Below are positions 34,608 through 43,777 of a stretch of DNA of 64,000 nt, piece after piece. Each line of letters starts with the position of its first letter. Position 1 is the first letter of the stretch. The stretch is from SABI01 sp028532915 (GTDB taxonomy: Bacteria > Spirochaetota > Spirochaetia > Sphaerochaetales > Sphaerochaetaceae), in NCBI GenBank assembly GCA_963677225.1, contig OY781923.1, forward strand, positions 2,418,001 through 2,482,000, written 5' to 3'. The position numbers and the translations under genes were made by a program. A model generated the notes under the pieces. The model saw only the letters and a list, made by a program, of their open reading frames with translations, ran no database searches and was not told the DNA's origin.

Positions 34608-34983
34608 ATTCTGCTGTTTCCCGGCAGCTTCACAGTACCATCACAAACATATGTTATACTTAAAATTTTGACCGTAGATTCTATTACATATACTATAAAT
34701 GTTATATATTTGTCTTCTTAATTATACGCTTCAAACTAGTATTATTTTTTCACACTGTTAAGACAGGGCGGCAAACTGGAGTACATTTGAACATGCGGGA
34801 TGTACTGATAAGACACTAAACTTTTTTTCAAAATAGAATCCGTTTGGGAACTCTGACTGCTGCTTCTTGATTCGGGAAATTCGTTTATAATTTCTTTTTC
34901 TGCTCATTCAGACATTTGCATCTTCCATGTTCGAGATAGGAGAATCCTTCTATGGTTTTCCCTACACAGGGAGAAAGAAGAGT
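34608..34983. other. AT-rich intergenic region without recognised gene
   Basis: About 375 bp between the XRE terminator and the ilv operon terminator. Strongly AT-rich with several T-runs. I see no RNA gene, no IS end and no convincing reading frame; an open frame from 34927 crosses the ilv terminator and is not credible. Confidence 0.4.
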
Positions 34984-35018
34984 AAAAAGGTCCGTATCAT
35001 ACCCGACACGGACCTTTT
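34984..35018 (-). terminator. Rho-independent terminator of the ilv-leu operon
   Basis: An 11-bp perfect stem (ACGGACCTTTT at 35008-35018 with AAAAGGTCCGT at 34985-34995 on the plus strand). Read on the minus strand it ends in a run of five T, 18 bp after the ilvB stop. Confidence 0.85.
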
Positions 35019-35036
35019 CATCATTTCAATACCTTT

Positions 35037-36710
35037 TTATATCTCTACCTCATCGATCATATCTTCGATGGAAGATCCGGGAGCAACCATCGGAAAGACT
35101 TTGTTGTCTATCGGTATCTCACAGTCGATGACAACCGGAGTGCCGTAACTGAAAGCTTCATCCAACACTGTCTTCGGATCGTCCTGTTCGGTGAGTTTCA
35201 TTCCTTTGACTCCATAGGCCTGAGCAAGAGCGATCCAGTCGATTTCGGTATCAAGTGTCGTTTCGGCATAACGGTTATCATAGAAGAATGTCTGCCATTG
35301 ACGCACCATACCCAGTGTATGATTGTTCATGATGAGGATGATCACGGGGAGTCTGTACCGTGAAATGGTAGCGAGTTCATTGCAATTCATCTTGAACGAA
35401 CCGTCACCGGCCACATTCACTACCCTCCTTTTCAGGTCTCCGAACTGGGCACCTATGGCAGCTCCTGTTCCATAGCCCATCGTACCCAGACCGCCTGAGG
35501 TAAGGAATTTCCCGGCAGGGGTATGACGGTAGAACTGTCCCGCCCACATCTGATGCTGACCGACTTCGGTAACGATCACAGTATCATCAGGAGCGACCTC
35601 CCTCAGTGCCGTGAGAACCTCATAAGGTCTTTTCGTCTCCCCTGCAATACGCATAGCGTGTTCTACCTTCCATCTGGCAATCTGCTTCATCCACCCGGTG
35701 TGGGTAATATCTTCTTTCTGCAAGGTATTGAGCGCCTCGAGAATCTCCTTTACATTTCCGATCACATGATGATGTGTGGCTATGTTCTTATTGATCTCTG
35801 CAGGATCCACATCTATATGAAGGATCCTGGCATTCTTTGCGAATTCGCTCGCCTTGCTGATCACCCTGTCAGAAAAACGGGCACCGATGACTATCAGCAG
35901 ATCACAGTTCGAAACTGCGATGTTCGATACCCGCGATCCGTGCATTCCTATCATTCCGCAGAACCTGGGATCTGCAGAGTCGATGGCTCCGTAGGCCATC
36001 AGAGAGACTCCAGCAGGAATATCGAAATGATCAAGGAACTGTTTTACCTCACCTTGAGCCTTCCCCAGCATCACACCTCCTCCGAGATATGCCATGGGGT
36101 TCTTCGCATCCCGGATCATTTTCACGGTCTTTTCCAGGTCCCGGCTCGTATACTTGTTGGTAAATGTCGCGTCAAGGTTGATTTTCTCTTCTTTATACTC
36201 GCAGATATCGGAGGTGATATCTTTTGGAACATCGATGAGAACCGGTCCGGGTCTTCCCGACCGCGCTATATCGAAAGCTTCTCTGATGATGAATGCCAGG
36301 TCCTTCACATCCTTCACGATATAATTGTGCTTGGTTATCGGCATCGTTATACCGCTGATATCGACCTCCTGAAAGCTGTCCTTCCCCAGAAGGGAGGTAG
36401 GTACATTTCCCGTGATCGCTACCATAGGGATCGAATCCATGTAGGCCGTAGCCAATCCGGTGACAAGGTTAGTGGCGCCGGGACCGCTGGTTGCAAACAC
36501 TACTCCGACCTTTCCTGTCACTCTCGCATATCCATCCGCAGCATGAGAGGCACCTTGTTCATGACTTGTCAGAATATGATTGATCTCATGTCTGTGCTTG
36601 TATAGAGAATCGTATATATGCAGGACAGCCCCTCCGGGAAATCCGAATACAGTGTCGACCTTCTGCTCTTTCAGACAAGCAATGATTATCTCTGCTCCAC
36701 TTAATTTCAT
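35037..36710 (-). CDS. ilvB: Acetolactate synthase large (catalytic) subunit
   Basis: 557 residues of the thiamine-diphosphate family: FGFPGGAVLHIYD and catalytic Glu51 in TSHEQGASHAADGYAR, ATSGPGATNLVTG, a central FAD domain, and the ThDP motif GDGSFKMNCNELATISRYR ending in NN. It condenses two pyruvates to acetolactate, or pyruvate and 2-oxobutyrate to acetohydroxybutyrate. Unusually it is the last gene of the operon, while its regulatory subunit ilvN is the first, eight genes away. A terminator follows. Confidence 0.95.
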   Translation of the reverse strand: MKLSGAEIIIACLKEQKVDTVFGFPGGAVLHIYDSLYKHRHEINHILTSHEQGASHAADGYARVTGKVGVVFATSGPGATNLVTGLATAYMDSIPMVAITGNVPTSLLGKDSFQEVDISGITMPITKHNYIVKDVKDLAFIIREAFDIARSGRPGPVLIDVPKDITSDICEYKEEKINLDATFTNKYTSRDLEKTVKMIRDAKNPMAYLGGGVMLGKAQGEVKQFLDHFDIPAGVSLMAYGAIDSADPRFCGMIGMHGSRVSNIAVSNCDLLIVIGARFSDRVISKASEFAKNARILHIDVDPAEINKNIATHHHVIGNVKEILEALNTLQKEDITHTGWMKQIARWKVEHAMRIAGETKRPYEVLTALREVAPDDTVIVTEVGQHQMWAGQFYRHTPAGKFLTSGGLGTMGYGTGAAIGAQFGDLKRRVVNVAGDGSFKMNCNELATISRYRLPVIILIMNNHTLGMVRQWQTFFYDNRYAETTLDTEIDWIALAQAYGVKGMKLTEQDDPKTVLDEAFSYGTPVVIDCEIPIDNKVFPMVAPGSSIEDMIDEVEI

Positions 36711-36728
36711 GTGTCACCTCCGTCAATT

Positions 36729-38399
36729 CTAATCGGCGAATACAGCTCCAGTGGCCGCACTAGTCACCATCTTTGCGTACCTGCCAAGGTACCCGGTCGT
36801 TATGGGAGGAACAGGAGCACTCCATCCCTCTTTCCGTTTTTCCAGTTCCTCTTCAGCAACGAGAAGATTCAGCGTTCCTTTGTTGATATCGATCTCGATC
36901 AGATCACCTTCTTTGACAAAGGCAATGGGTCCACCTTCTGCCGCTTCGGGACTGATATGACCGATCGAGGCTCCTCGGGTGGCGCCGCTGAATCGTCCGT
37001 CGGTAATGAGAGCGACATCCTTATCGAGTCCCATCCCCGCTATCGCAGATGTCGGTCCGAGCATTTCCCGCATTCCGGGTCCGCCTTTAGGGCCTTCATA
37101 TCTGATCACCACAACATCGCCTTTTTTGATATGTCCTCTCTTGATCGCCTGACTCACAGCCTCTTCCGATTCGAAGACCCGGGCCGGACCCGTATGTGTG
37201 AGCATCTCGGGAGCGACTGCAGACCGTTTTACAACAGCCCCGTTCGGTGCGAGATTCCCTTTCAATACCGCGATTCCTCCCGTTTCGCTGTAGGGGGTCT
37301 CGGCATGTCTGATCACCTCGCTGTTATAGTTGACAGCACCGGCAATCTGTCCTCCGATACTCTTTCCCGATACGGTGATACATTCGGTATGAATGAGATT
37401 CTTCTTGTGCAGTTCGGCCATAACAGCCATCACGCCGCCGGCTTCATACAGATCTTCGATATGATAGGGACCTGCAGGAGCAAGATGACACAGATTGGGC
37501 GTCCTCTTGCTGATCTCGTTGGCGCTGAAGATGTCGAGGTCGACCTTCGCTTCATGAGCTATGGCCGGGAGATGAAGCATGCTGTTGGTAGAGCACCCCA
37601 GAGCCATATCAACGGCCAGAGCATTCTCGAATGCTTCGGCGGTCATGATCTTCGACGGAGTGATATTCTTCTCGAGAAGCTCGATGATCTTATAACCGGC
37701 CTCCTTGGCAAGACGGTCGCGTTCGGCATAAACGGCCGGGACTGTCCCGTTTCCGGGCAGTCCCATCCCCAGAGCCTCTGTGAGACAGTTCATGCTGTTT
37801 GCAGTGAACATTCCCGAACATGACCCGCAGGTCGGGCATGCACTGTTCTCTATCGCAAGCAGCTCAGCATCACTCATCGTTCCGGCATTATGGGCACCTA
37901 CCGCCTCAAAAACGGTCGTAAGGTCTATAGAACACTCTTTCTTACCGGGAACACGTCCGCTGAGCATAGCTCCGCCGGAAACGAATATTGTAGGAATATC
38001 GATCCGGGCGGCAGCCATGAGCATGGCGGGAACGATCTTATCACAGTTCGGGACCATCACGATCGCATCGAAAGGGTGAGCTGTAGCCATGATCTCGATC
38101 GAATCGGCGATCAGTTCGCGTGATGCGAGGGAGTATTTCATGCCTTTGTGTCCCATAGCGATTCCGTCACAGACTCCGATGACTCCGAAATCGAGCGGTG
38201 TACCTCCGGCGAGTCTCACTCCCGATTTCACAGCATCGACGATCCTGTTCACATGGACATGCCCGGGTATGATCGAGTTCGCTGAATTCGCAATCCCGAT
38301 GAGAGGTCCTTTTATCTCACGGTCGCTCAGACCGAGAGCTTTCATCAGTGATCGATGCGGAGCCTTATCCACACCGGTTTTCATACTGTCGCTTCTCAT
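36729..38399 (-). CDS. ilvD: Dihydroxy-acid dehydratase
   Basis: 556 residues, typical length. Fe-S cluster cysteines are visible in VCDGIAMGHKGM, MVPNCDKIVPAM and CPTCGSCSGMFTANSMN; the C-terminal half contains GPKGGPGMREML and DGRFSGATRGASIGH. It dehydrates dihydroxyisovalerate and dihydroxymethylvalerate to the 2-oxoacids. Its start overlaps the ilvE stop by four bases, so translation is coupled. Confidence 0.96.
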   Translation of the reverse strand: MRSDSMKTGVDKAPHRSLMKALGLSDREIKGPLIGIANSANSIIPGHVHVNRIVDAVKSGVRLAGGTPLDFGVIGVCDGIAMGHKGMKYSLASRELIADSIEIMATAHPFDAIVMVPNCDKIVPAMLMAAARIDIPTIFVSGGAMLSGRVPGKKECSIDLTTVFEAVGAHNAGTMSDAELLAIENSACPTCGSCSGMFTANSMNCLTEALGMGLPGNGTVPAVYAERDRLAKEAGYKIIELLEKNITPSKIMTAEAFENALAVDMALGCSTNSMLHLPAIAHEAKVDLDIFSANEISKRTPNLCHLAPAGPYHIEDLYEAGGVMAVMAELHKKNLIHTECITVSGKSIGGQIAGAVNYNSEVIRHAETPYSETGGIAVLKGNLAPNGAVVKRSAVAPEMLTHTGPARVFESEEAVSQAIKRGHIKKGDVVVIRYEGPKGGPGMREMLGPTSAIAGMGLDKDVALITDGRFSGATRGASIGHISPEAAEGGPIAFVKEGDLIEIDINKGTLNLLVAEEELEKRKEGWSAPVPPITTGYLGRYAKMVTSAATGAVFAD

Positions 38400-39280
38400 A
38401 TTTTCACCCCGCTCTCTGGTTTCTTCGTATACTCTCTGAATGCCGTGAGCAGTTTCATCGTGATCTCACCGGCATATCCGTCTCCGATATTTTGTCCGTC
38501 AAGCACTGTGAGAGCGATGATCTCGGCAGCAGTTCCGGTCAGAAAAGCTTCATCACAGTTAAGCAGATTGAAATGTGTGAACGGTTCTTCCTTGACAGGA
38601 TAACCCAGATCACGTGCTATCGCTATCACCGCCTGTCGGGTAATTCCATCCAGAGTACCAAGATAAACGGGAGGTGTCCAGATAACACCGTCTTTGATCA
38701 TGAAAATATTGTCGCCTGTACATTCTGTTACGAGTCCCTCTTCATTGAGCATGAGAGCCTCGTCAGCCTCAGAGCGGTGTGCTTCGATGGAAGCGAGAAT
38801 ATTGTTAAGATAGTTCAGGCTCTTTATCTGAGGATCCACGATCGTGGCCTTATTCCTTCTGAGACTGCTTGTGACGACTTTCAGGCCGTTTCTGTAAGCC
38901 TCTTCGGGATAAAGGGCGACCTGTCCGGCTATACAGAACAGTCGGGGACCGTGAGCCTTGGCATTGGGATACAGTCCGAGTCCGTCGGCACCTCTGGTAC
39001 ACACGAGTCTGATATATCCGTCGACAATATTGTTCTTTCTGCACGATTCGAGAACGACTTCCCGAATTTCCTCAGAAGTCAGAGGGAGAGTGAGGTGAAT
39101 GGCTTTGGCGGCGCTGAGAAAACGCTTCAGGTGTTCATCCAATTTAAAGACAGCTCCATTGTAGGCTCTGATTCCTTCGAAGATTCCATCACCATAAAGC
39201 AGACCGTGATCGAGTACAGGAATCTTCGCTTCACTCATCGGCACGAACTCACCATCCAGATAGACTAATTGCTCACTCAT
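38396..39280 (-). CDS. ilvE: Branched-chain amino acid aminotransferase
   Basis: 294 residues, PLP fold type IV. Visible: DHGLLYGDGIFEGIRAY near the N-terminus, IKSLNYLNNILASIEA with the PLP-binding Lys, and EAFLTGTAAEIIALTVLDG at the C-terminal phosphate-binding loop. It makes Leu, Ile and Val from their oxoacids with glutamate as donor. It lies inside the ilv-leu operon, which supports the branched-chain reading over a D-amino acid aminotransferase. Confidence 0.93.
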   Translation of the reverse strand: MSEQLVYLDGEFVPMSEAKIPVLDHGLLYGDGIFEGIRAYNGAVFKLDEHLKRFLSAAKAIHLTLPLTSEEIREVVLESCRKNNIVDGYIRLVCTRGADGLGLYPNAKAHGPRLFCIAGQVALYPEEAYRNGLKVVTSSLRRNKATIVDPQIKSLNYLNNILASIEAHRSEADEALMLNEEGLVTECTGDNIFMIKDGVIWTPPVYLGTLDGITRQAVIAIARDLGYPVKEEPFTHFNLLNCDEAFLTGTAAEIIALTVLDGQNIGDGYAGEITMKLLTAFREYTKKPESGVKI

Positions 39281-39309
39281 AATTTTCTCCTCATCTTTTC
39301 ATTTCAATC

Positions 39310-40392
39310 TTATTTTTTATTGGGATTCTCTATCGATTCAGCGATCAGAGATCCCATCTTTTTCGTTCCTACCAGAGTGGTTCCCTCACTGTAGATATCC
39401 CCTGTGCGGTAGCCCTGTTCGAGGACACCGCTTACTGCCGTCTCTATCGCATCAGCCTCTTTTGGGAGGGAGAATGTGTAGCGGAGCATCATCGCGATCG
39501 AAAGGATCGTCGCGATCGGGTTCGCCTTATCCTGCCCGGCGATATCTGGAGCCGATCCGTGAATAGGTTCGTACATCCCGAAATTATCCTGCTGCAATGA
39601 AGCCGAAGGAAGCATACCGATACTTCCCGTGATCATCGATGCCTCATCGCTCAGAATGTCACCGAACATGTTGGTGGTGAGAATCACATCAAACTGACTT
39701 GGATCTCTGACCAGCTGCATCGCGGCGTTATCGACATACATATGATTGAGCTGTACTTCAGGATATTCACGGCTCATTTCAATGACAACTTTTCTCCACA
39801 GGCGGGAGTTTTCCAGAATATTCGCCTTGTCGACACTGGTGACCTTCTTATTTCTCTTCATTGCCGTCTCGAAGGCTATCCTCGCTATCCTTTCGATTTC
39901 AGGCCTTGTATATTTCATAGTGTCATAGGCGCTGTCACCGTCATCACTCAGTTTTCTTTCACCGAAATAGATACCGCCGGTCAGTTCTCTGACGACCATG
40001 ATATCAAGGCCGCCGGCGATCAGTTCACTTTTCAGAGGGCATGCTTGTGCAAGCTGGGGATAGAGGATGGCAGGTCGCAGATTGCAGAAGAGCCCGAGCT
40101 CTCCTCTCAACCCTAAAAGAGCCTGTTCCGGACGCTTGTCCCCGCTCAGTCCGTCCCATTTGGGACCGCCTACCGCTCCGAGTAGAACCGCCTGTGCATC
40201 TTTGCACCCGAGCAATGTAGATTCGGGAAGCGGAACACCTACCGAATCGAGAGCACTTCCGCCGGCCAGATAGAATGAGAAATCGAGCCTGTGACCGAAT
40301 TTCATCGCGACTTCGCCGAGAACTTTCAAACCTTCACTTACGATATCAGGACCGATCCCGTCTCCGGGGATCACAGCGATCTTCAACTTCAT
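39310..40392 (-). CDS. leuB: 3-isopropylmalate dehydrogenase
   Basis: 360 residues. Typical elements: AVIPGDGIGPDIV, LLGLRGELGLFCNLRPA, RELTGGIYFGER, the DNAAMQLV segment, and DEASMITGSIGMLPSASL with the metal-binding Asp. It oxidises and decarboxylates 3-isopropylmalate with NAD; with CimA present it very probably also handles 3-methylmalate in the citramalate route to isoleucine. It overlaps leuD by four bases. Confidence 0.95.
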   Translation of the reverse strand: MKLKIAVIPGDGIGPDIVSEGLKVLGEVAMKFGHRLDFSFYLAGGSALDSVGVPLPESTLLGCKDAQAVLLGAVGGPKWDGLSGDKRPEQALLGLRGELGLFCNLRPAILYPQLAQACPLKSELIAGGLDIMVVRELTGGIYFGERKLSDDGDSAYDTMKYTRPEIERIARIAFETAMKRNKKVTSVDKANILENSRLWRKVVIEMSREYPEVQLNHMYVDNAAMQLVRDPSQFDVILTTNMFGDILSDEASMITGSIGMLPSASLQQDNFGMYEPIHGSAPDIAGQDKANPIATILSIAMMLRYTFSLPKEADAIETAVSGVLEQGYRTGDIYSEGTTLVGTKKMGSLIAESIENPNKK

Positions 40393-40883
40393 TGCGCGAT
40401 CTCCTTCTTGAGATAGTTGACCAGTCCGTCATTCGCGATCATCTCCTGGATGAAGGGAGGAAACGGTTCGGACTGAAAACAGACTCCGGTCGTCTCGTTG
40501 CAGATCCTTCCGGTAGCAAAGTCGATATCGACGACATCTCCTGCTTTTATGCCTTCGACAGCTTCAGGACATTCAAGGATGGGAAGCCCGATATTGATCG
40601 AGTTGCGGTAGAAGATCCTTGCAAAAGAGGATGCGATTACACATGAGATCCCGGCGGTCTTTATTGCAAGAGGAGCATGTTCGCGTGAAGAACCGCATCC
40701 GAAGTTCTTGTTCGCGACCATGATATCGCCTTCTTCCACCTTGTTGACGAATTCCTTGTCGATATCTTCCATACAGTGACTTGCCAGTTCTTTGGCATCC
40801 GATGTGTTCAGATAGCGTGCGGGGATGATGACATCGGTGTCGACGTTATCTCCGTATCTAAAAGCTTTACCATGTGCGTTCAT
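40389..40883 (-). CDS. leuD: 3-isopropylmalate dehydratase small subunit
   Basis: 164 residues, the short form found with archaeal-type LeuC. GDNVDTDVIIPARYL near the N-terminus and NFGCGSSREHAPLAIKTAGI in the swivel domain are diagnostic. With LeuC it isomerises isopropylmalate, and presumably citramalate. The ATG follows the leuC stop directly (TAGATG). Confidence 0.95.
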   Translation of the reverse strand: MNAHGKAFRYGDNVDTDVIIPARYLNTSDAKELASHCMEDIDKEFVNKVEEGDIMVANKNFGCGSSREHAPLAIKTAGISCVIASSFARIFYRNSINIGLPILECPEAVEGIKAGDVVDIDFATGRICNETTGVCFQSEPFPPFIQEMIANDGLVNYLKKEIAQ

Positions 40884-42155
40884 CTACTCATTCTCCTTAA
40901 CTGTTTCTGGGTTTGTGATATATCCGGTAAGCGCCGATGCCGCTGCGACTGCAGGGCTCGCGAGATAGACCTCACTTCCGGGATGTCCCATTCTTCCGAC
41001 GAAGTTCCTGTTCGTCGTTGCGATAGCCCTTTCGTTCTCGGCCAGTATCCCCATATGTCCTCCGAGACACGGGCCGCATGTCGGTGTCGATACTGCGACT
41101 CCGGCTTCGACGAAGATCTTGAGGAGTCCTTCCTCCATCGCATCAAGATATATCTGCTGAGTGGCGGGGAATACGAGGGCACGGATACCGGGTGCGACCT
41201 TCTTCCCTTTGAGAATCTCAGCGGCTACTCTCAGATCGCTGATGTGTCCGTTGGTACACGAACCGATCACTACCTGATCAACTTTGACTTTTCCGACCTC
41301 ATCGATGGTTCTCGTGTTGTCCGGAAGATGAGGAAAGGCGACAGTCGGTCTGATGGTGCTCAGGTCGATCTCGAACACCTCTTCGTACTCGGCATCCTCA
41401 TCGGCTTCAACGATGACCGGAGTCTTCATGTTGTGCTCTTTCAGATAATCGAGTGCAACCTGATCCACAGGGAAGATCCCGTTCTTCGCTCCTGCTTCGA
41501 TAGCCATGTTACAGATGGTGAAACGGTCATCGATCGAAAGTGATGCGACACCGGGACCGCTGTACTCCATCGATTTATAGAGCGCGCCGTCCACGCCGAT
41601 CATTCCGATAATATGAAGGATGACATCCTTTCCCGACACCCATTTCTGCAGCGAACCTGTAAGGTGAAATTTCATTGCCTGCGGAACCTTGAACCATGCT
41701 TTGCCGGTTGCCATTGCTCCGGCCATATCCGTGGAACCCACACCTGTCGAGAAGGCACCGAGAGCACCGTAGGTGCATGTATGGCTGTCGGCTCCTATGA
41801 TGAGGTCACCGCTGTTGACCAGTCCCTGTTCAGGAAGAAGTGCATGTTCTATTCCCATCTTCCCGATCTCGAAGTAGTTCTCGATCTCTTTGTCACGGGC
41901 AAAGTCTCTGATCATCTTGCATTGTGTCGCTGCCTTGATATCCTTGTTGGGAGCGAAATGGTCGGGAACTATCGCGACTTTCGATTTATCAAAAACCTCT
42001 GTAACACCAAACTTCTTAAATTGGTTGATAGCGACAGGACTTGTGATGTCGTTTCCCAATACCAGATCAAGATCTGCCATAATCAGTTGTCCACTCCGGA
42101 CTGAATCTACATTCGCGTGGTGGGCAAGAATCTTTTGAGACATGCTCATGCTCAT
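40884..42155 (-). CDS. leuC: 3-isopropylmalate dehydratase large subunit
   Basis: 423 residues, the short aconitase-like form. The Fe-S cysteines lie in VVIGSCTNGHISDL and TPTCGPCLGGHMG; GADSHTCTYGALGAFSTGVGSTD is the conserved substrate/cofactor region. Start at 42155 has AAGGAG upstream. The matching short LeuD follows. This subtype is often bifunctional for isopropylmalate and citramalate, which fits the presence of cimA directly upstream. Confidence 0.95.
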   Translation of the reverse strand: MSMSMSQKILAHHANVDSVRSGQLIMADLDLVLGNDITSPVAINQFKKFGVTEVFDKSKVAIVPDHFAPNKDIKAATQCKMIRDFARDKEIENYFEIGKMGIEHALLPEQGLVNSGDLIIGADSHTCTYGALGAFSTGVGSTDMAGAMATGKAWFKVPQAMKFHLTGSLQKWVSGKDVILHIIGMIGVDGALYKSMEYSGPGVASLSIDDRFTICNMAIEAGAKNGIFPVDQVALDYLKEHNMKTPVIVEADEDAEYEEVFEIDLSTIRPTVAFPHLPDNTRTIDEVGKVKVDQVVIGSCTNGHISDLRVAAEILKGKKVAPGIRALVFPATQQIYLDAMEEGLLKIFVEAGVAVSTPTCGPCLGGHMGILAENERAIATTNRNFVGRMGHPGSEVYLASPAVAAASALTGYITNPETVKENE

Positions 42156-43777
42156 ACGTGTTCTCCTTTGGTATGTGTTGATGAGGGGATAACCCCTTCT
42201 TTCATTAATCTATATTCGATCGAATCCACCAGTGCCATCCAGCTAGCCTCGATGAGGTCGGTGGAAACACCTACGGTAGACCAGGAACATTCTCCGTCGG
42301 TCGTCTCTATAAGAACGCGAACGGTAGCTGCAGAAGCGTTCAGCGAATCAAGTACACGAACCTTATAGTCGCTCAGATGAATCTGTGAAAGCTGGGGATA
42401 GAAATTATTGAGTACTTTTCTCAATGCCTTGTCCAGAGCGTGAACGGGACCGTCTCCCTGTGCTACTTCTATGGCACTTTCCTTGTTGACAAAGACTTTT
42501 ACTACTGCCGTATGAGAAGTCTCCGTCTGACCGTTATTGGGCATCTCCCCGAAAGTCTTATAATGATCGAGGGTGAAAAACGGAGTATATTTTCCGAGAT
42601 GCTTCGCTATGATCAGCTCGAACGAACTTTCGGCTCCCTCAAACTGATAACCGCTCATCTCAAGTCTCTTGAGAGAATCGATGATTTTTTTGGTCTCGGG
42701 AGCATCCTTTTCGAGGTGCGGGGCATATTTTTTTATCTGCTTGAGTATCGTGGCACGTCCGGAGACTTCACTCATCAGCACCCTTCGTTCATTTCCGACA
42801 AGTTCCGGCTGTATATGCTCGAACGAACGGGGATTCTTCCCTATCCCGTCGATATGCATTCCTCCCTTGTGGGTGAAGGCACTTCTTCCGACGTAGGCTG
42901 TACCGTGCGGTATCGAAACATTCGCAATCTCGGAAAGAGAGTGTGCGGTCAATGTAAGGTGGCTGAGAGCTTCTGGTGAGATCACATCATAACCCATCTT
43001 CAACTGCAGAGAAGGTATTATGGTAGAAAGGTTGGCATTCCCGCAGCGCTCTCCGAAGCCGACCAGAGTTCCCTGAACCGATCTGGCTCCGTTTTCGACC
43101 GCGATCAGCGAGGATGCATCCGCACACGAGATATCGTTGTGAGCGTGTATTCCTATCTCGACACCTTCGAACATGTCGACTATTCTACGGGTAATACTTC
43201 CTATGAGCGAGGGGACCGTTCCTCCGCGGGTATCGCACAGAGCGATACTCACAGCACCGGCATCCACAGCGGCTCTGATCGTCTCGATCGCATATTTCTC
43301 GTTTTCGATGTATCCGTCGTAGAAATGCTCCGCATCGAAGATGACCTTCTTATTGCAGCTTGTCATATATGCTACCGTATCGCTTATCATCGCGAGATTC
43401 TCTTTCAGGGTCGTTCTGATGATATCTGTCACCTGAAAGTCCCAGCTCTTGCCGAAGATCGAAACGTAGGGAGTATCAGCGGTCAGCAGTGATGCGAGAT
43501 TCGCATCATCAGACGCCTTGGTGTTTCTTCTTCTTGTAGAACCGAAGGCGACCAGCTTCACGCTTTTGAGATCCAAAGAAGAAACTTCTCTGAAGAATTC
43601 AAGGTCCTTGGGATTAGAGCCGGGATTTCCGGCTTCCACGTATTCTATCCCCAGATCGTCAAGAAGCTGAACGATCTTGAGTTTATCGAGGACTGAGAAG
43701 CTGATTCCTTCTCCCTGAGCTCCGTCTCTCAGCGTGGAATCGAAGATCGAGACTTTCGGTCTTTTGTGATCATTCAT
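42152..43777 (-). CDS. cimA: (R)-citramalate synthase
   Basis: The ATG at 43777 has GGAGG eight bases upstream and is preferred over 43798. 541 residues: HMGL-type barrel with IFDSTLRDGAQGEGISFS, EAGNPGSNPKDLEFF, GIHAHNDISCADASS and a C-terminal regulatory dimer domain. The GAQGEG and AGNPGSNPKD variants are typical of CimA of the long class and not of LeuA. It joins pyruvate and acetyl-CoA to citramalate, giving 2-oxobutyrate for isoleucine without threonine deaminase. No ilvA lies in the window. It overlaps leuA by eight bases. Confidence 0.92.
   Translation of the reverse strand: MNDHKRPKVSIFDSTLRDGAQGEGISFSVLDKLKIVQLLDDLGIEYVEAGNPGSNPKDLEFFREVSSLDLKSVKLVAFGSTRRRNTKASDDANLASLLTADTPYVSIFGKSWDFQVTDIIRTTLKENLAMISDTVAYMTSCNKKVIFDAEHFYDGYIENEKYAIETIRAAVDAGAVSIALCDTRGGTVPSLIGSITRRIVDMFEGVEIGIHAHNDISCADASSLIAVENGARSVQGTLVGFGERCGNANLSTIIPSLQLKMGYDVISPEALSHLTLTAHSLSEIANVSIPHGTAYVGRSAFTHKGGMHIDGIGKNPRSFEHIQPELVGNERRVLMSEVSGRATILKQIKKYAPHLEKDAPETKKIIDSLKRLEMSGYQFEGAESSFELIIAKHLGKYTPFFTLDHYKTFGEMPNNGQTETSHTAVVKVFVNKESAIEVAQGDGPVHALDKALRKVLNNFYPQLSQIHLSDYKVRVLDSLNASAATVRVLIETTDGECSWSTVGVSTDLIEASWMALVDSIEYRLMKEGVIPSSTHTKGEHV

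Noticed and set aside
34927..35148. Short plus-strand frame crossing the ilv terminator
   Set aside because: It runs through the terminator hairpin and into ilvB; no family resemblance.
35523..37823. Long plus-strand open frames opposite ilvB and ilvD
   Set aside because: Both cover well-conserved minus-strand genes; the products are His/Arg/Ser-rich with no recognisable fold and no ribosome binding sites, so they are codon-bias shadows.
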